DNA from: Aneurinibacillus tyrosinisolvens
GTDB taxonomy: Bacteria; Bacillota; Bacilli; Aneurinibacillales; Aneurinibacillaceae
Reading direction: 5' to 3'
Length of the DNA: 64,000 bases
Assembly (NCBI RefSeq): GCF_001015055.1
Contig: NZ_BBWZ01000010.1
Span: 90,814-154,813, forward strand
The first letter of the stretch is position 1. Every line of letters starts with the position of its first letter. Positions 61,380 through 64,000 of this stretch are shown one piece after another. A program made the position numbers and the translations under genes. Below the pieces are notes generated by a model, which saw nothing but the letters and a program-made list of their open reading frames with translations, was not told where the DNA came from and did no database searches.

Positions 61380-62258
61380 ATGAAACGTGCTCGTTTGATA
61401 TATAATCCGTCGTCAGGACGGGAGGAGGTCCGGAAAAAAGTGCCGGAGATCCTGGATGTGCTGGAGGAGGCGGGATACGAAACCTCATGCCACGCCACCA
61501 AAGGAGAAGGGGATGCCACACTCGCGGCACGCAAAGCGGTAGAAGACCGCTTCGAGCTTGTCATTGCCGCCGGAGGAGACGGCACCGTATATGAAGTCGT
61601 GAACGGGATTGCGGAGCAGCGCTACCGCCCCGCGCTCGGGATTATCCCGGGCGGCACAACGAACGATTTCGCCCGGGCCATCGGCCTGCCGCGCTCCATT
61701 ATGAAGGCCGCGCAGGTCATTGCGAAAGGAAAGCCGAACCCGATTGATATCGGAAAAATCAACGACCGCTATTTTATTAATATCGCCGCCGGCGGGCTGC
61801 TGACAACGCTGACGTACGAAGTACCCAGCAAGCTGAAAACGATGCTTGGCCAGATGGCTTATTATATGAAGGGGATGGAAAAGCTCCCTTTTCTTTCTCC
61901 CATTCATGTCCGCATTGAAGGGGACAAACAGGTCATCGATGAGGAAATCATGATGTTCCTTATCGCCAACAGCAATTCCGTCGGCGGCCTGGAAAAGCTG
62001 GCGCCGAACGCCAGACTGGACGATGGGCTGTTCGACTGCATCGTGCTGCGAAAAACGTCGCTGCCGGAGTTCATCCGGATTGTTACGCTGGTGTTAAAGG
62101 GAGACCATATTAAGCATCCGAACGTCGTTTATTTCCAAACGAAAAAGCTGCAGGTTACTTCAAACGAGAAGGTGCCGCTGAATCTGGATGGCGAACTGGG
62201 CGGCATGCTGCCGTGTACGTTCACGGCACTTCCCCGCCACATCCAGCTCATACGCTGA
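61380..62258 (+). CDS. dgkB: Diacylglycerol kinase
   Basis: 292 residues. DAGK catalytic signature FELVIAAGGDGTVYEVVNGI with the GGDGT nucleotide loop, LGIIPGGTTNDFARAIGLPR, and the C-terminal PLNLDGELGGMLP containing the catalytic Asp/Glu. Soluble DgkB-type enzyme that returns diacylglycerol released by lipoteichoic-acid synthesis to phosphatidic acid. The gene order dgkB-rlmCD (yerQ-yefA) is that of B. subtilis. No strong ribosome binding site; GGATAGGATGGATCGCC precedes the ATG. Confidence 0.92.
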   Translation: MKRARLIYNPSSGREEVRKKVPEILDVLEEAGYETSCHATKGEGDATLAARKAVEDRFELVIAAGGDGTVYEVVNGIAEQRYRPALGIIPGGTTNDFARAIGLPRSIMKAAQVIAKGKPNPIDIGKINDRYFINIAAGGLLTTLTYEVPSKLKTMLGQMAYYMKGMEKLPFLSPIHVRIEGDKQVIDEEIMMFLIANSNSVGGLEKLAPNARLDDGLFDCIVLRKTSLPEFIRIVTLVLKGDHIKHPNVVYFQTKKLQVTSNEKVPLNLDGELGGMLPCTFTALPRHIQLIR

Positions 62259-62288
62259 TGAAAAAATGAGAATACAGGTGAAGATAAC

Positions 62289-63722
62289 GTGTCCAATAAA
62301 CAACGGAAGAAAAGCAGCCCTGCGGCTGTCAGGCTCGATTTGCCTGTAGAAAAAAATCAAACGCTGGAGCTGACGATTGAAGACCTGTCCCATGAAGGGA
62401 ACGGGGTCGGCCGGTATGAAGGATATACGCTGTTCGTGCCGGGCGCGCTTCCGGGAGAGAAGGTATCGGTTAAGGCGACAAGGCTAACGAAGAAGTACGG
62501 CTATGCCCGCCTGCTGGATATTGTGGAAACAAGTGCGGATCGCAGGGAGCCGCCATGTCCGATTTACAAGCGGTGCGGCGGCTGCACGCTGCAGCACTTT
62601 GATTATGAGGCTCAGCTTGCGTTTAAAAGGAAGCTGGTCGAGGATAACCTGCGGCGGATCGGGAAAATCGAGAATGTGATTGTCCACCCGACGATCGGGA
62701 TGGAGGACCCGTGGCGCTATCGGAATAAGGCGCAGATTCCAATCGGTGAGGAAGAAGGCGGGCTTGTCGGCGGTTTCTATGCGCAGCGCTCGCACGAGAT
62801 TGTGAATATGGAGAAGTGCCTGATTCAGCACGAAAAGACGGATTATGTGATTGAACAGGTGAAGCGGATTGCGGGCAAGCACGGCGTGCGTGCATATCAG
62901 GAGGAAACGCACAGCGGCTTGCTGCGGCATGTGGTGACGAAAATCGGGTTTGCGACCGGCGAGCTAATGGTTGTGCTTATTACAAAAGAGGACAAAATTC
63001 CGAACCAGGAGGCTCTGATTGAAGAGCTGGTGGAGTCAATCCCGGGCGTGAAAAGCGTTGTGCAGAATGTGAATCCGAAGCGGACGAATGTGATTTTCGG
63101 CGATGTGACCCGGGTACTGTGGGGCGAGGAGTATATATATGATACGATCGGGGATGTGAAGTTCGCCATTTCGGCTCGTTCGTTCTACCAGGTGAATCCG
63201 GTGCAGACGGAGCGACTGTATGGAAAGGCGCTGGAGTATGCGGCACTGACCGGGGAAGAGAATGTGATTGACGCGTACTGCGGGATTGGAACGATTTCGC
63301 TGTTTCTGGCGCAGAAGGCGAAGCAGGTGTTCGGTGTGGAGATTGTGCCGGATGCGATTGAGGATGCGAAGCGGAATGCGGTGCTGAACGGGATGGAGAA
63401 TGTGACGTTTGCGGTTGGTGAGGCGGAACGGGTGATTCCGCGGTGGTATGAGGAAGGGAATAAGGCGGATGTGATTGTGGTGGACCCGCCGCGGAAAGGA
63501 TGCGATGAGGCGCTGCTGCAGACGATACTGGATATGAAGCCGGAGCGTGTGGTGTATGTGTCGTGCAATCCGTCGACGCTGGCCCGGGATCTGCGGGTGC
63601 TGGAGGATGGTGGGTATGAGACGGTGGAGGTTCAGCCAGTGGATATGTTTCCGCATACAACGCATGTCGAATGCGTGGTAAGGCTGTATTTGAAAAAGGG
63701 AAAGCAAAAGGCATCTGCATAA
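62289..63722 (+). CDS. rlmCD: 23S rRNA (uracil-C5)-methyltransferase RlmCD
   Basis: 477 residues, GTG start. TRAM domain first ([39 protein letters not shown]), then the iron-sulfur cysteines [14 protein letters not shown]. The SAM-binding half has [40 protein letters not shown] and the catalytic/terminal motif [20 protein letters not shown]. It methylates U747 and U1939 in Bacillus-type 23S rRNA. Codon use shifts to strikingly GC-rich third positions towards the 3' end, unusual next to the rest of block C. Confidence 0.93.
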   Translation: MSNKQRKKSSPAAVRLDLPVEKNQTLELTIEDLSHEGNGVGRYEGYTLFVPGALPGEKVSVKATRLTKKYGYARLLDIVETSADRREPPCPIYKRCGGCTLQHFDYEAQLAFKRKLVEDNLRRIGKIENVIVHPTIGMEDPWRYRNKAQIPIGEEEGGLVGGFYAQRSHEIVNMEKCLIQHEKTDYVIEQVKRIAGKHGVRAYQEETHSGLLRHVVTKIGFATGELMVVLITKEDKIPNQEALIEELVESIPGVKSVVQNVNPKRTNVIFGDVTRVLWGEEYIYDTIGDVKFAISARSFYQVNPVQTERLYGKALEYAALTGEENVIDAYCGIGTISLFLAQKAKQVFGVEIVPDAIEDAKRNAVLNGMENVTFAVGEAERVIPRWYEEGNKADVIVVDPPRKGCDEALLQTILDMKPERVVYVSCNPSTLARDLRVLEDGGYETVEVQPVDMFPHTTHVECVVRLYLKKGKQKASA

Positions 63723-63844
63723 GTCAGGTGTTTTTTCTTTGCCTATACCTTAAGGCGATTGTATATAATGGTGGAAAATTTTTTTTATTTACGTTTTACC
63801 AGGGACTATTCCGCCAAGACTGTTGCTATAAGGAGATAAATGAG

Positions 63845-64000
63845 ATGAGAGGGAGTCTGATGAATAGAAGTTGGTCGATTAGTTACAAACCGATACAATT
63901 GAGCGCATCTGATAAAGAAAGATTATACTCAAAGGTTAACCAACTTATAAAGGAATCTTCACGCCTACGTACAATTGTAACTTTGATTAAAATTAAAGCT
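63845..64000 (+). CDS. Partial hypothetical protein, runs off the window
   Basis: At least 52 residues from ATG 63845 (or ATG 63860) behind ATAAGGAGATAAATGAG. Visible sequence SWSISYKPIQLSASDKERLY, SKVNQLIKESSRLRTIVTLI is helical and basic; no family recognised from this part. The 120-base gap before it is otherwise empty. Confidence 0.55.
   Translation, partial: MRGSLMNRSWSISYKPIQLSASDKERLYSKVNQLIKESSRLRTIVTLIKIKA

Noticed and set aside
62980..63720. Long antisense frame (246 codons) opposite rlmCD
   Set aside because: Pro/Ser/His-rich translation produced by the GC-rich third positions of rlmCD; no ribosome binding site and no domain.

Overview
The window looks like a chromosomal segment of a spore-forming, low-to-medium GC Gram-positive bacterium of the order Bacillales (Paenibacillaceae or Bacillaceae type; Aneurinibacillus or Brevibacillus would fit, but genus is my inference). 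Reasons: strong AGGAGG-type ribosome binding sites, U-run intrinsic terminators, a dgkB-rlmCD gene pair, PaiA/PaiB, YflT-like stress proteins, a 3D-domain wall protein, a YwrD-like gamma-glutamyltransferase and TTG/GTG starts. No rRNA, tRNA or CRISPR array was seen.

Three blocks can be distinguished. Block A (about 1.5-21.1 kb, higher GC, dense operons) is an organic-acid catabolic locus bordered on the left by a frameshifted IS4/IS231-type insertion sequence that cut a membrane-protein gene. It encodes a gamma-glutamyltransferase-like hydrolase, an IlvD/Edd dehydratase, two class III CoA-transferases, an acyl-CoA dehydrogenase, a split UxaA/SuyAB-type dehydratase or lyase, a TAXI-type TRAP transporter with a DUF1850 protein, a LarA-like isomerase, a 2-hydroxyacid dehydrogenase, two fumarylacetoacetate-hydrolase-family proteins (one frameshifted), an SDR and two FadR-type GntR regulators. 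Three near-identical palindromes (TGGTCWGACCA) lie before three of its transcription units and tie it together as one regulon. A plausible reading is uptake of a hydroxy acid, epimerisation or oxidation, dehydration, and CoA-dependent or hydrolytic cleavage; the substrate cannot be read from sequence.

Block B (about 21.1-51.2 kb) is AT-rich, gene-poor and full of remnants: short hypothetical genes, single regulators, and many truncated or frameshifted genes (gamma-carbonic anhydrase, DUF4145, siderophore-binding protein, IS110 transposase, alpha/beta hydrolase, MFS pump, ribosomal protein L25, YflT). It carries at least 20 copies of a short dispersed hairpin repeat (core CTAACGGGAATCGTTAG or CAACTATCGGGCAG with GATAGTTG) that I did not find in the flanking blocks. 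Its most notable gene is an intact stand-alone reverse transcriptase of the Abi/DRT (defence) type at 26.6-28.2 kb, preceded by more than 900 bases of hairpin-rich non-coding DNA and followed by a DUF4145 remnant. A serine recombinase with nearby repeated motifs, a MarR-PaiA-PaiB operon, a DUF2975/XRE pair, a TetR-hydrolase-alcohol dehydrogenase-MFS cluster and a secreted WGxxGxxG-type protein are also present.

Block C (about 51.2-64 kb, high GC) is core-like: DUF3870 protein, sirohydrochlorin chelatase, a LutR-like regulator divergent from a glycolate-oxidase-like glcD-glcF pair, an alpha/beta hydrolase, a minimal chemoreceptor-like protein, a stand-alone Hfq-like protein, a zinc-ribbon/FxLYD membrane protein next to an HtrA-like protease, diacylglycerol kinase and the 23S rRNA methyltransferase RlmCD. 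A partial gene runs off the right end.
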